A DNA stretch of 64,000 nucleotides from Serinus canaria (GCF_022539315.1 NC_066337.1:2375234-2439233), one strand, 5' to 3'. Positions 10,665 to 22,913 are shown, counted from the stretch's first letter. Program-made: numbers and translations. The notes: generated by a model not told the origin, from the letters alone.

Positions 10665-12519
10665 GCCCACAGAGGTGACCCTTTCCCCTCAGCCTGTGCA
10701 GGGCACCATGGAATCACAGGTGATGGATTGCCAGCCTGCCCTACCAAGTGGTGAGAATGAAGTGGTGCCTGTGAAGCACGTTGGGAGACTGGGATGACAG
10801 GCAGTATGTAACTGCAAACTCTATTAGATCACTGCACCATCCCCTGGGCCAAAAATCTGCCTTTGCAGAGAAGATCCAGACACAAAACCTGTTATTAAGT
10901 GAGGATGGCTGACAGTAGTTCAGCTGCATAGAGATGTTAAATAGTAATAATAATGAAACAAAGCTCAGCGTTTGAGGATGCTGTACATCTTCAAAGCACT
11001 TCACCAAAATGTTAACTGATTGCACCCAAAATAAATTGCTCACAGCTGCTGGAGATCCATGAGGTATTCACAAGAAATGGATGGAACCTCATCCATCCTG
11101 GATCATACCAGGGGTGCATGTGCTAGAGTGTAATCAAGAGCTCAAAGGAAATAACTCACAGGGAGCTGAGATTTAGTGCTCTCCTGCACACCTCAAAATC
11201 AGGTTTTTTGTTGTCAGAGAAAGCAGCAGAGGCCAGAGCTCACTCCTCTCAGTGCAGAAAAAAATTGTGACAGAGCCAAAGCCTTCATTCAGAGTTCACT
11301 GTCACCACATGAAAACTCCTATTTCAACCCAATCTTAGCAGAAATAGCCCCATGCCAGGCAGCTTGAGGCATCTCTGGTGTTGAGACACAACCAAGGGAA
11401 CACAGATTTGGCTCTCTTGTGCTAAACACAGCCAACTCCTCCAGCAACTCCTGCACTCATCTGTCTTAATTTAATGTGGATTTCACTACTGCAGTTCCAC
11501 ATTATGTCAAAGAATTAAGACTGTCTCCCCCAACCAGTTCCCTTCCATGACTTAGGAAGCATCCCAGCCTTCCTCTCACAGCTTAAAAAGCCCTTTCAGG
11601 TGCACAAATTTGTTTACAAATTTTTTTGTCAGCAAAAAATTTGTACCTTTAAGTGCCAGGCAACTGGTGCCCCTCCAAAGGGCAGCAGGGCACTGGTATC
11701 TAAATGAACCCACAAGTGTTCTTTCCACAATTCCAACTGTAATTTCCAACTCTGGAGCCAGTTCTTGGCCCGTTCCCTGCCAGGGCATGGCATCTGCCTG
11801 GAAAGGTCTGGCACTGGAATGAGCATTGGGGTAGAAAAAGTTGATTGTTCCCTCAGGTGCAGCGATGCCTTGGAGTGGCTGCCTGGAGCAGAGGCCAGGC
11901 AGAGCTAGGAGAACAGAGTGGGAATTTCTGAAAGGCCTTGAACAGACACACCTGGGGCAGTCAGAGCCTCCCAGGGGCTGCACCCAGCACGGACAGTGCT
12001 CCCCAGTTTGTCAGGCAGGTTTCAGTTTGGTCCATTTCCATAGCAGGGGTTCATTCTCCAATTTCAGTTCAGGCAATGAAGGCCCATCCCCAATTTGCTC
12101 CTCCCCAGTTCATTTTTGTTTATAATTTTTGGGTCCTGAGGCTGTTGGGTGTCCTTGGGTTCCAGGCCCAGAGGAACTGTTTTGTCTGACCAAGATGTGA
12201 AGACAGGAGCTGACACTTCCTATGACTCCATAGAGTTATGCACTACTGCAGCACAGGATTTGGGAAATAGAAAGGCCTGGAATATTATCTTATTAATGAT
12301 GCCTAACAAATGCCTCCTGCTGGGGTCTTGTGAGTAAAAAAAAATCCCTTGAAATGTCCATCTCTGGAGAGAGTGTCCTCCTGGTGTTTGAATCTCCATC
12401 CTTATCATAGCCTGTTTCTGCCTGTTGCCCCACACTGGCTCTAGTACACAGAATGCTGTGGGTTTTAATTTCCTTTAAGAACAAATCATTTTATAACATA
12501 TATTACAGTGGCCTACTGG
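10665..12519. other. Intergenic stretch, no feature recognised
   Basis: No exon or repeat family could be assigned. It is AT-richer around 10800-11050 and 11580-11650, without clear structure. Confidence 0.4.
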
Positions 12520-13411
12520 GGCCTGCTGTGGGCCACAGCCATCCCCAGTGCTGGAGGGACTGATAACAGCGACCACCCCAGGAGAGACTTTCTGAATTTG
12601 CCATCTTTGTCAGAGCAGTGACAGAGTGCTGTCACCCAGTATTGTTCATTGTGTGTGCTGGGGGTGCTGTGCCTGCTAAACACACAGGTTCTCTCCACTT
12701 CTCTCTGAGGAATCCTTCCTGAACTAGTTGGGCAGGTGTTGGAGTTCAGGACATCCTTTGGGAGTGCCCCTCAGGGGGCTCAGAGACCCTGGCACACAGC
12801 CCAGAACACCAGGGGGCTCGATTACAAACCATGGAACAACTTACCACCTTTACATGAAGAGATAAAAGCCACAGCAGGTTAAATAGTGTAATAATAAAGT
12901 TATCACAGGGTGTAAGTGTAGGTTTTGGGATTTTTAGTACAGGGGTTTTTGGGGACAAGATGGAGAGATTTGGGGGTGTCTAGCCTTCTTCTTCTTCCCT
13001 ACCTCCATCTTCACTGGTGATGGTGGCACTTTTATATTGGTGTAGAGCAGAAGCTCACTGTCTAACACAGGTGATGGGTATTGGAAAGTTATTGTAAATA
13101 ATGCATACAGAGTTTTTAGTATAAAGAGGTGACACTGCCCTGGGGGCAGGCAGAGTGCCTCTGGCTGTCCTGCTGAGCAGACCTCGGCTGGGCAGGGAGA
13201 AAATTTATAGATAATGTATAATAAACAACCTTGAGACCAAAAACTGAAGAGCTCTGACTGATCCTCTGAACACACAGGCTGAAGCAGAGACTTTTAACCC
13301 AGCTTGGGGTCCCAAACCCTGTGGCCACCCAACAGGCAGAGGGCTTTGGGGTTTGCTTTCTGGAGGGGCCCCTTTGGAGGTTTTCTCCCAGATTTGCCCT
13401 AAACCAGGGCA
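12520..13411 (-). mobile_element. LTR, family C, truncated and interrupted by a family A LTR
   Basis: The minus strand starts TGCCCTGGTTTAGGG at 13411 and matches the start of the intact family C LTR at 40959. The match is broken at 13335 and resumes at 12736. It then continues to about 12520, where similarity fades, so the 3' half is missing. The intact copy at 40959-41573 supplies the uninterrupted reference for the junction. Confidence 0.8.
12737..13334 (+). mobile_element. Solo LTR, family A, inserted in the family C LTR
   Basis: This 598-bp LTR has terminal inverted repeats TGTTGG (12737) and CCAACA (13334). Flanks ggcagg (12731-12736) and ggcaga (13335-13340) form a 6-bp target-site duplication with one mismatch. 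It shares the 'ttttggtacagg'-like, 'gacaagatgga' and 'caataaac'-like blocks with the family A pair at 7622-8870. An AATAAA signal lies near 13221. An 'aacaccagggggctc' motif near 12807 resembles a CTCF core, which is only a motif match. Confidence 0.88.
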
Positions 13412-15126
13412 CCCCATTTTAAGCAGCTCTGGCTCTTGGGATTTGCAGCCTCTGACAGGCTGTCAGCAGGCTGCTCTCAATAAAAAACAGATCTGTGTGG
13501 GGCATCAGAGTGGGAAGGGGCAGGAGCAGCGGGAATCAGCACTGGGACAGGTTGGCAGAACTGCACGGGAGCCCCCAGGGCAGGGTGGGGTGGCCAGAAA
13601 GGCCAATTTGAGGAGCTTTTGGGGTCACCCCTCACCCCAAGCGCTCCAGGAGGGTCCAGGATGGACAGAGGAGGAGAAACACGGGAGGGCAAAGCACACA
13701 CAGCACCTGCTCAGGCTGTGCCTGCATCCAGTCAGCTCTGTCAGCCTCTCCCTTGGAAAAAGAGCCACCACTAATAGACTTTCTCCCATCCAAGGCTCTC
13801 TCCTTCCCCTCTGAGCTCATTCATGGCTCAGGCTCTGGGACAGCTGCTGGCTGCCAAGTCCCCCCAGCTCAGTGAAGCACAGAGCAACACGATCAGGATG
13901 ATGGCTGGGCCAGCTGTTGGAAACCACTGCAGGACTCCGAACAGCTAAAGGGAGCAGGGGAAAACAATAAACCAGCAGAAAGCCCCTCGTTCCTTTGCCT
14001 CTGCCTGCACATTGTGGTCTCATTGTTACCACCAGCCCTCCATGGCCAAGTGAGCCCTGGCCAAGATGACAGCTCATTATGAATATTTTAAAAATACTCT
14101 GGGTGGGGACTGAGGAGCCCTGGGAACAGGCATTGGATTTTTTCACACCTAAGTGATTGTTTTGAATGCAGCTCAGGTCAATAGAAGTGACCTCCATCCT
14201 GGCTGGGACCTGTGCCAGCTCCCCCCTCCAAGCACCATCAGAGCCACGCTGAAGTTCAGGAATTACAAGAAGGTTTAGGAGGGCTCACACACGTTTTTGA
14301 ACTGGTTCTGCTTCTAAGAGCTGCCCAACTCAACAACCTTAACTCAGAGGCAGAATCCCCTCTCTAAGAAAAAACCCAAACCTATTTAACAACAGAGTTC
14401 TGCCACAAACCCTGGCAACTTATTAAAAACCACATTTTGTTTAAATTAGAGCACATTAAAGCAGGGACTAATGCCCCTGTGTAACTTCTAGGGAAAAGCT
14501 TGTCTTCCCATGGTAACCTTCACAGTGGGCCACCAAATATCCTCAGCCAACACCAAACACCCAGGGGCATGGAGGGGATGGACAGGAACAGGATACCTGC
14601 TCCCTGTAAATGGGGGCCAGAAAAATTCAACAGCTTAGAAAGGAAAATTGGATTTCAGGACACAAATACCCACAGGACCCCCACTGACAGCAGCTGGGAT
14701 TTGACTCTGGCTTGTTCTTCCCAACAAAACGAGGGGAGGGGAGAAAACTGACAAAAAATGCCCATGGCAGTGCCCAAGTACCAGGCCCTGCATGAGACAG
14801 GGGGACACAGCACAGGCTGGGATGCCACCAACACTGGGGATGGTGACAGGCGAAGCTGAGGAAGAGCAGCAGCACTCAGACAGGGAGGAAAATGACATTT
14901 TCTCAGCACATCACCTTCCTGCAGCCCCACAGCCTCCCAGGCAGGCCTGCCCAGCCCCTCTGTCTCCAGCAGGCAGGAGAAGGACTTGGGCTGGAATTTG
15001 AAGGCAGCAGCAGGGATAATTTTGTTGTCCCCTTTCCCTCTGCTCTGGCTGTCAGGGCTGTGCAGGGCAGGGCAAGGCCACCCTCCCTCTGCACCCCAGT
15101 GCTTCCACAGAGGCACAGAATCCTGG
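13412..15126. other. Intergenic stretch, no feature recognised
   Basis: Several overlapping open frames of 60-163 codons occur on both strands. None resembles a known protein, and most start at non-ATG codons. Confidence 0.4.
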
Positions 15127-15502
15127 TGTGAGAAACGACTGCTCACTTCCTAAAATTCCAGCAGTTTATTAAACTTGAACAAAAAAAATACAACAAAAAG
15201 ACTAAATAAGAAAGAAATGACCGTGCAAGGAGCCCCCCTGACTACCAGCCACGTGCTCTTCTTTAGAATGGATGCTCCACTTTTTATATTTCTAGGCCTT
15301 CTTAAAGCCTTGTCCCTTGCCACCCAGTGGTGGAGATAATTTTTAAACTCTTGATTGGAGGTCAGGTGTTGCCATAGGAGCACGTCAAATGCCCTGAGTA
15401 CCAAGGCCACAAAAACTGATATTACAGTAAAATAACTACACATCTACAGAACTTCTCTTAACACACACATAGAGTTCACCCCTTCACTGTGAGAGCCAGC
15501 CA
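15127..15502 (-). mobile_element. Solo LTR, family B, copy 2
   Basis: The minus strand runs from TGGCTGGCTCTCACAG near 15502 to GTTTCTCACA at 15127, with AATAAA near 15168. It shares 'tatggcaacacctgacctcc' and the 'gaagtgagcag' 3' end with the other family B copies. It is the most diverged of the three. No target-site duplication is visible. Confidence 0.7.
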
Positions 15503-16269
15503 TCTCCTTACTCATTTATAACACTGGGAACTTCCCTCGGGATTTCTGGTGCCTCTGGGATGGGGATGGGCCAGGCTGAGATGGCACAGCCACCCCATCA
15601 ATGTCCCACAGGTGCCCTGAGCCACCCTGGGCATCAGGACTCCCAGGAGGAATCCCCAGCCCTGCCAGCTCTGCTCAGAGCACATCTGCTGAGGCAAAGC
15701 CAAAGGTGGTGCCAGGAAATGAGGTTGGCACTAGGGCTGCAAGGACAATAAACAGAGGGGATGGAGTCCCAGGCTGTGCCTGCCATGGGGATGCCTCCTG
15801 AGCTGTCTCCATCACCATCCCCAGGGCACAGCGCAGTGTTTCTGGGCAGATTTTTGCTCCTCTGTGTGTGCCAACCCCAAACAGCCAGCTCTGAGTGCTC
15901 CACAGGGGAAAGGAAGGCTCTGCTCCTCAGGGGACTCTTGGCTTTTCAGAGCAGCAGCCACTGCAGACAGGGTCCAGCAAACCCAAGGGCTGCACCGTCC
16001 TCTCAGCTCATTTACAGCTGACAAGTTCATTACTGGAGAGTCTGGTCCAGCTGAACTCCTCCCTTCCTGTCCTGTTCCTTCCAGAGAGAGGGGCTCTCCC
16101 TCTGGAGGAGTCCCTCACCTACAGCAAAGGCTGGAGAGCCCAAGGCTTTGGCATTTGAGGTGGGAACAGGAGCCACCACAGCCTCTCCACGGCTTTTCCT
16201 CACCCAGCCTCCAGCAGGAGCCTCCTGGCAGCTCCTTGCAGCCCCAGCTCCCCATCCCAGGCTCACCCC
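15503..16269. other. Intergenic stretch, no feature recognised
   Basis: Ordinary mixed-composition sequence between two LTRs. No gene or repeat identified. Confidence 0.4.
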
Positions 16270-16761
16270 TGGGAGAAATGCTACTCTAAAAACTTAAATA
16301 CTTATACTACTTCAAAATCTTAGAATCCCTCTAAATCTATCTTAATACTACTTCTAAAAACTTGAAAGGTTTATTAAAACCTTATCAAAAATACTGCAGC
16401 AGACTGAATAGAGAAAATATTGCAGGAGCAGAGGATCTTCCCCACCATGTGCTCACCCACACCATGGAGGTTTGGCTTTTAACCCTTTAGCTCCTCCCAA
16501 AATCTTGCCCATTGACTCCTCCTTCCCTGCCCCCAGGTGGAATTAATTTCCTTAAAATCTGGATTGGGGGTCAGCTGTTGCCATAGTAACAATGTCCCAA
16601 ACCCAGGGCACCCCTCACAACAACACAAGGGGGTAAAACTATAAACCTATAAAACTTCTCCTAACATATAACCATTATATATATATATATATATATAAAA
16701 TATACATATTTGCCTTTTAATTGTGCCATTTGCCTTTCCATTGTGAGAGTCAGCCATGGCA
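16270..16761 (-). mobile_element. Solo LTR, family B, copy 3, with internal expansions
   Basis: The minus strand starts TGCCATGGCTGACTCTCAC at 16761 and ends near 16270. It is close to copy 1 (5124-5514) over most of its length, including 'ctattcagtctgctg' and 'gataaggttttaataaacc'. It is about 100 bp longer than copy 1 for two reasons: a TA dinucleotide run in its 5' part, and a duplicated 'aagtttttagaagtag'-like segment after the polyadenylation signal. Confidence 0.78.
16676..16697. repeat. (TA)n microsatellite
   Basis: An uninterrupted AT/TA run of 22 bp within the family B LTR. It is absent from the sister copy at 5124-5514. Confidence 0.95.
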
Positions 16762-18860
16762 TTCCCCATCCATCACACCCTGCTGCCTCCAGGCTCACAG
16801 CCCAGCACATTCCTGCCCCACCACCACTCCTGGGCTGCTTTCTCTTCCATTCCTGTTTGCTCTGAGGCTCTGCTGCCTGCACAGAGGACAGGACAGATGG
16901 AGAGGCTGCAGCAGCCCAGGGTGCCCTGGGGGACAGTAATTGCAGGATGAGGTAAGGCAGGAGGAAGTGGGTGCTCCGGGCTGGAGGGAAGGACAGCTGT
17001 GGCTGTTCCCAGGATCTGGAGGAAGTTAATTGATAAATACCAGAGCTGGACCTGAAGGAAAACTGGGCATTTGCAGCCAAGAAAGCAGAGCTGCTTTAGA
17101 AGGAGCCCTGGCCTTTGTTGCACAATGTCCACGGAAAGCACTCACTGTACTCACAGAGCACCAGGAGAGCAGGGGTGAGCAAACTCACACCCCCTCACTC
17201 AGTCATGCACAGCCCAAAACACAGCTCAGCTCAGGCCTCCAGCTTCCCACCCCAAAAACACCCCCTGCAGCAGCCAGCACTGCAGCCTGTCCTGCAGCTG
17301 CCCCCAGGAGCTGAGGGTGAGAGCTGCAGGGCTGCCCAGGCTCCGAGCATCCTGTGCAGCCAGGGCCCCTAGCTCAGTGCCTGGCAGCCCTTGGAGCCTC
17401 AGGCAGGGTCAGCAGCAAGCAGGACCTCGAGCTCTGCTCACAAAACAATGTTAAACACCCAGCCAGCTGTGTGCTAAACAAAACCCACAAACCCTTCAGC
17501 TGGGAGCTTCACAACATTCAGCAACACAACCTTGTGCTTTGCTGGACACTTGCAGTTAAAACTCAGTACAAGAAAACTCCAGTTGGTTCTCACCACCCAT
17601 CAGTTCAGCTAAACCCCCCCCCTTATCACACAAAGAGTGACTCAGATACAGCCAGGACATCCTCTGCTGGCCTGGGGTGGCTCAGGACGCTCTGGTACAG
17701 AAAAGACCTGGGAACAGGGAAAAAGAAATGTGCAAGCCCTCAGAAAAATCAGGGTATAACACTCCCATCCTCCTTGCTGCTCCTTAAGCCTTTCATCTCT
17801 GAGGTCACTGCAAGTTTCTTGCACAAAAAGGACATCAAACAGGCAAGAGCTGCCTCTCTGAATCCTTCCTGAGAGAGCTCAGCTCCTCCTGAGCCTGATT
17901 TATATGACCTCATGCCCTCCCACACCTGTGAGGACAGGTTAATTGGAGCCATAGGGTCAGCCCTCCTTCTCTTCTGCAGGTGGTACAGTTTACTTTGTTA
18001 GCCCTCCTCCTCCTCCTCCTCCTCCCTTCCCAAAGGGATGGCCCAAGGACTTTAAAGCCTCTCTGTGACTGATGCTGGAAGATTGGGGAAGTTAAGTTCT
18101 GTACTTTTCCACTTTACCTCAAAAGCTCAGTGAGGCTCAGAGAGAGAACTCAGGGAATGACTGAGAGGAGAACCTCTCTGAGCCACACTGGTGCACCTTA
18201 ACCCAGCCCAGAGCAGCAGGTTAATGCACACAGGTGACTCTGGGCACTTGCAGCTGCAGCAGCAGACCCAGCCCTGCACACACACACAGCCACACGTGCT
18301 CAGCCCTGAGTGCAAAGGCTCTGAGCTCCCTCTGTGTTTGCCTTGGCTGCACAGCCTGAGATAGCCAGGCAGAGATAAACAGCAGACAGCTGTGGGAGCC
18401 AGAGATGTTTGGTGATGAACAGCTGTGTGAGCTCCTCAGAGAGACCCCCGACCCCTGCCAGCCCCCCAGAGCAGCCTGCTTCCTTCCAGATTCCTGCTTG
18501 TCAGGAAAAGGCTGGGACTGAGCAGGGGAGACTGGGACAGTCACAGGTGAGGAGAATCCTTTGTCCAAAGCCATCCCTTGCCCAGCACCTCATGCACAGC
18601 CCTGATTCATTGTTTCAACACTTGTGGAATTGAGGAAGGAATAGCAAAAAGCCTGATCTGCCCTGGGGTAGGAGAACCAAACCCTCCCGAACAAGGCAAG
18701 TGTTCACTTGGAGCTCCTGGCACATGGGATCTTCTGTCCCAGCAAAGGGATCCAGCAGTGACAGACCTGTCCTGGGAAAAGGGGATTTGGAATAAGAATG
18801 GGGCTGATACTTGGGGAAGATGAGAAAAAAAAAAATAGCTTTTCATACCAAGAGGGAACA
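16762..18860. other. Intergenic stretch, no gene recognised
   Basis: The only clear structure is the CTC run at 18004-18026. The 172-codon plus-strand frame at 17354-17872 resembles no known protein. Confidence 0.4.
18004..18026. repeat. (CTC)n microsatellite
   Basis: Seven to eight perfect cct/ctc triplets in a row. Confidence 0.9.
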
Positions 18861-19200
18861 GAATCATAGAATCCCAGAATGGTTTGGGTTGGAAGGGACC
18901 TTAAATCAGAGAATCACCAAATCAGGGAATCACAGAATCACAATCCCAGAATGACCAGGTTGGAAGAGACCCTAAAGATCATCGAGTCCAACCCAGCCCC
19001 AACCCCTCACCTAAACCCTGGCACCCAGTGCCACATCCAGGCTTTGTTAAATGGTGACTCCACCACCTCCCTGGGCAGAACATCCCAAAAGCTCATCCAG
19101 TTCCATTTGGCACCAAGGGCACCTTCCACTATCCCAGGCTGTCCCCAGCCCCATCCAGCCTGGCCTTGGAGAACACGTTGGCCTTGATGCCTGATGGCTG
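18861..19200 (-). mobile_element. CR1 LINE, interrupted by another CR1
   Basis: On the plus strand it starts with the reversed tail 'agaatggtttgggttggaag' and 'ggaccttaaa'. It breaks off near 18905 and resumes near 19089 with 'gctcatccagttcca' and 'caccttccactatcccaggc'. The interruption is a second CR1 in the same orientation. The left end (19170-19200) contains 'tggagctgatcttgtccaaa', which also occurs in the CR1 at 23222. Confidence 0.85.
18906..19088 (-). mobile_element. CR1 LINE of a different subfamily, nested in a CR1
   Basis: It carries repeated 'aatcacagaatcac' tails, then 'gaccaggttggaagagaccc' and 'gatcatcgagtccaacccag', the end of another CR1 subfamily. It is about 180 bp and flanked by the two halves of the older CR1. 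Confidence 0.8.
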
Positions 19201-21424
19201 GAGCTGATCTTGTCCAAAGAGCAGCAGGAAGTTCCCAGTGTGACTTTCCCAGTCAGTTCTGTGGGATTCAGCAGGATTGCTGGATGGGAATTCATCCCCT
19301 GCAGCAGCCCAGGTGCCTCAGACACTACTCCAGAGTGTTTTGGTGGAGAAAAGGGGAGAGAAGTGGGAAGTTGCTCACAATGTGACTGTAAAAACAAAGT
19401 CTAGGGATCAGTTAATAATGTGAGGCCTGAGAAAACAAACACATCTCCCCACAAAGACCCTGCTTCAAATAAACTGGTGCTGTTGTCATTAAACCCCATC
19501 ATCTGCATGTCTGTTTTCCACTGGGTCTGGTGTGAATTTAAAGGGACCACAATAGGGGAAATAGCCCCCCAAGACCATCCTTTGGGGCACTTTGGAATCC
19601 AGATGTGGCTGACAGAACACCATGGCTTGGACTCATCCCTGCATCCCGTTTGCAGTGGAGCTGAACACACAGAGCTGCAATTCCCTGAGAGTTCATGCAG
19701 AAGAGGCATCTCACTGAAGGCATCTCATCTCCAAAATGCTGAAGCCTGAAGATTCTAAGAGGCCAGAAAATGTGAAAATTTTGCTATTCAGGAATCTGAA
19801 TCTCTCCTCCTTTCCTTACTCAGACCTGAAAAACCAGGTCTAGTCCTAAACCCCCTGAGCTCCGTGGGGGAGTGGAGACCTCCATGGGCTCAGGTTGCCC
19901 TTTCATGCCTGACTGGAGCTCATCAAGGCCCAGACTCCAATAATGAACAGGGAGGCTGAGAGCTCCCCCTGACAGCTTAACTGATGGCTGTAATTAGGGA
20001 CTGGCCCACACAGCTTTTCATTAAAGACTTGTTAGGGCTGCTGTGGACAGAGGTGCTGCACGGCCAGGGAAAGCCACCACAGTCCCCAGGCTGCAGGGAC
20101 AGGGGAGCAGGATGGCTGGGAGCAGGAAGGGAGCTCAGGAAAAGCCACCAGAGCCCCCAACCTGCAAGGACAGGGGAGCAGGATGGCTGGGAGCAGGAAG
20201 GGAGCTCTCTGTGCTCTCCTGGGTTCCCACCTGGCCATCAGTGTGTGACTGCAGTTGCATCCTGGGTGCACCCAAGCACGCCCTGATTTCACTGCACAGT
20301 TGTTATTTTTAAACCTCTGCAGTGCCCTGGTTGTTCCCCAGGTGTTGGTGACTGCACTGAGCAGGGTCTGAGCCTGAGTTTGAGGCTGTGCTTCCTCCTC
20401 CCCAGTTGTGCTGTGTGCCCCTGGGAGAGCCTGAGCCTCTCTTGCCTTAGCCCAGGGCTCCTGGTTTTGGCTGAGATTCCCTCCCCACCCTCCCTGAGTG
20501 CTGAGATGTCCCACCAGTGCTGCTGCCACAGGTGTCTGTACCACTTCCTCTCTTTTCCTTCATGGAAAAATTCAAAATATTTACTTTCAGAGCAAAACCA
20601 AAGCAGACTAAGAAATACCCTCCTTTTCTAGGGGGCAGGTAGAACAGAGTCCTCTGGGCTCCCTTCTTCCTAAGCACAGGACCTACTTCTGCATTTCAAA
20701 CAAGATTTTGGGGTCTGTTTGTTTCATTCTGCAGCTTTAACTTTTCTTACTCCAGGGTAACGTGGGCTCTTCTCGTAGCTGTTTTATGGAAGAACTTGTG
20801 ATTCTAAATGGCAAAGTGAAGGAAAAGGAAGTAAACTGGTTATTGTGCCAGAAGCACTCCTGGCACTCCTCCCATTTCTGTTTTCCCTTCCATTATAAAG
20901 CTGGAATAAATCAAAGTGAGCAATTCACTGGCGAGCTGATGAAAGGGGAGCAGAATCAGCACTCTGGTCCCTTGTACTGATATAAAAAAGGTGTAGTCCC
21001 ATGCAGGCAACAGTTTGCCTGAATTACAAGTGGTGGGGATGGAGAATAGCCCTGGAGTGTTTATTAGCAGTCATAACCTTAATCAAATAACACTCAAGGA
21101 TATGTAAAGAAATCTGTTCCACTGCAGCCTCCCAAGCCAAATAAAGGAGTAAATGGGACTTCTATCAAAAATCCCTTTTAAAACTCATGCACGCTGGGTT
21201 CTAAAAAAATATCTCCCTATTTCTTGGGGAGCAGCCAAGGCTCCAGAGGAGCTGCCCTCGATCAAACCAGCTGCCCTAGATCAAACCAGTGCCAGGCATT
21301 CAGCCTCTGCTGGAAGCAGCTCCAGCCTGGAGAGAGGTGATGCTCCAGGGGAACCTGCCTGCCTGGGACACGTGTGGGAGGAGGAGGAGGAGGATGAAGA
21401 GGATGCTCTTCCAAAGCACCAAAC
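19201..21424. other. Intergenic stretch with one small duplication
   Basis: No gene recognised. A two-copy tandem duplication lies at 20070-20209. A GA-rich run is near 21385. Confidence 0.4.
20070..20209. repeat. Two-copy tandem repeat, 71-bp unit
   Basis: The block 'aggggagcaggatggctggg' plus 'agcaggaagggagctc' is repeated at an offset of 71 bp (20101 and 20172), with few differences. Confidence 0.9.
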
Positions 21425-21548
21425 CACACTGGATGGGGCTCTGAACAACCTGGCCTAGTGGAAGCTGTGCCTGGCTGTGGCACAGGGATGGAAGAAGATG
21501 ATTTTTAAGGTGCCTTGCAATCCAGACAGTTCTGGGGTTCCATAACCA
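21425..21548 (+). mobile_element. CR1 LINE, 3' end fragment
   Basis: It contains 'ggatggggctctgaacaacc' and ends 'ttttaaggtgccttgcaatc' then 'cagacagttctggggttcc', the CR1 terminus in sense orientation. It is about 120 bp. Confidence 0.8.
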
Positions 21549-22592
21549 GGCACCCCCAGTTCAGAGATCTTCACTTGGCCCAGCAGGAGCCTCACTCACT
21601 CCCTCTCCCCCATCCATGGGGCTGCTTCAATCAAGCTTTGCATTTTATGTGGAATTACTTGGGGAAAAAGAAAGGAAAGGAAAGAAAAGAAACAGACTGT
21701 GTGTAATAGAGGTGCATGTAAATAATCACTGCCCTAATCCCCTCTGACAATGAAAGATATCCAACCAGAAATTGTTCGAGCCTGTAACTCAACCTGAAAT
21801 TTAAGCACAAGGAAGTCGTGTCAAAAGGGGACTTGGGTTCCCATAAAAGCCTCTCAACTTCCAGACCCTGGGCCCCTTAGCCAAAAAACAGAACAAACTT
21901 CCAGACATAACATCTGAGCAGTGCAGGCCTCTCAAAGGACTGGCTGCAGAGACAACCAGCAGGACAGCAAGGCAGAGGAGGAACCTCCAGCCCAGACCAA
22001 GTACCTGCCATGGAGCAGGGGCATGCTCTCCATCAGAGCTGCAGCAGGCACCAGGGCATTGTCCCAGGAGGGCTGGGGAAAGCCCTCTCAGGAAAGGCAT
22101 TCCAGGCTGGACAAAGCCCTGGGGAAACTCGTGGCTGGAGTCTGTTCTCCTTCTCCCTTGTGCAGCAGCCTTGCAGTTGATGCATGACAGAAGAATCCCA
22201 AGTGGTGCAGGAAGAGGAGGCCCTGGCAGAGAGGGGCATTGGTGACCTGGCTGTGGTTTCAGTTCTCTGGCTCCATCACTTCCACCCCACTGAGGACTCC
22301 TGGGCTGTCAGGCCCTGCATGGAAACCCTCCTGAGGGTTGTTACCTGCAGATCACCACCTGGAGGGTCCCCCTCCCCAGATGTCGCCTGGGGAGTGGGGG
22401 GACCTCCCCTCCTCTCTGTGAGAGACACCTGAGGTGAGCACCTCCCTTGCAGCCAGTGATGCTGTCAAAGAGAAGCATCAAGAGCCAAATGTTGGGCTGC
22501 TTTTAAGAGCAGAGGGCCAGCTTTTGGTTTTTCACAAAGGGAGAGAAGCCCTAGGAGGGCACTGTCTTCTCCAGGGCCTGCAGCCAGCCTGT
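21549..22592. other. Intergenic stretch, no feature recognised
   Basis: No gene or repeat family identified. Confidence 0.4.
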
Positions 22593-22913
22593 CCCATTCC
22601 CTGGGTTCTCACACCTGCCCCATTCCCTGTGTGCTCCCACCATTCCCTGGGTGCTCCCACCATGCCCCATTCCCTGGGTGCTCCCACCCTGCCCCATTCC
22701 CTGGGTGCTCCCACCCTGCCCCATTCCCTGTGTGCTCCCACCATTCCCTGGGTGCTCCCACCCTGCCCCATTCCCTGTGTGCTCCCACCCTGCCCCATTC
22801 CCTGGGTGCTCCCACCATTCCCTGTGTGCTCCCACCTGCCCCATTCCCTGGGTGCTCCCACCATTCCCTGTGTGCTCCCATCTGCCCCATTCCCTGGGTG
22901 CTCCCACCCTGCC
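22593..22913. repeat. Minisatellite with 27-bp and shortened units
   Basis: Tandem copies of 'ccccattccctgggtgctcc' plus 'caccctg' (27 bp) are interspersed with shorter units lacking the 'ccctgcccc' part, and with a gtgtgctccc variant. There are about 13 units. The 27-bp unit gives nine-residue periodic frames on both strands, but nothing suggests that they are translated. Confidence 0.95.
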
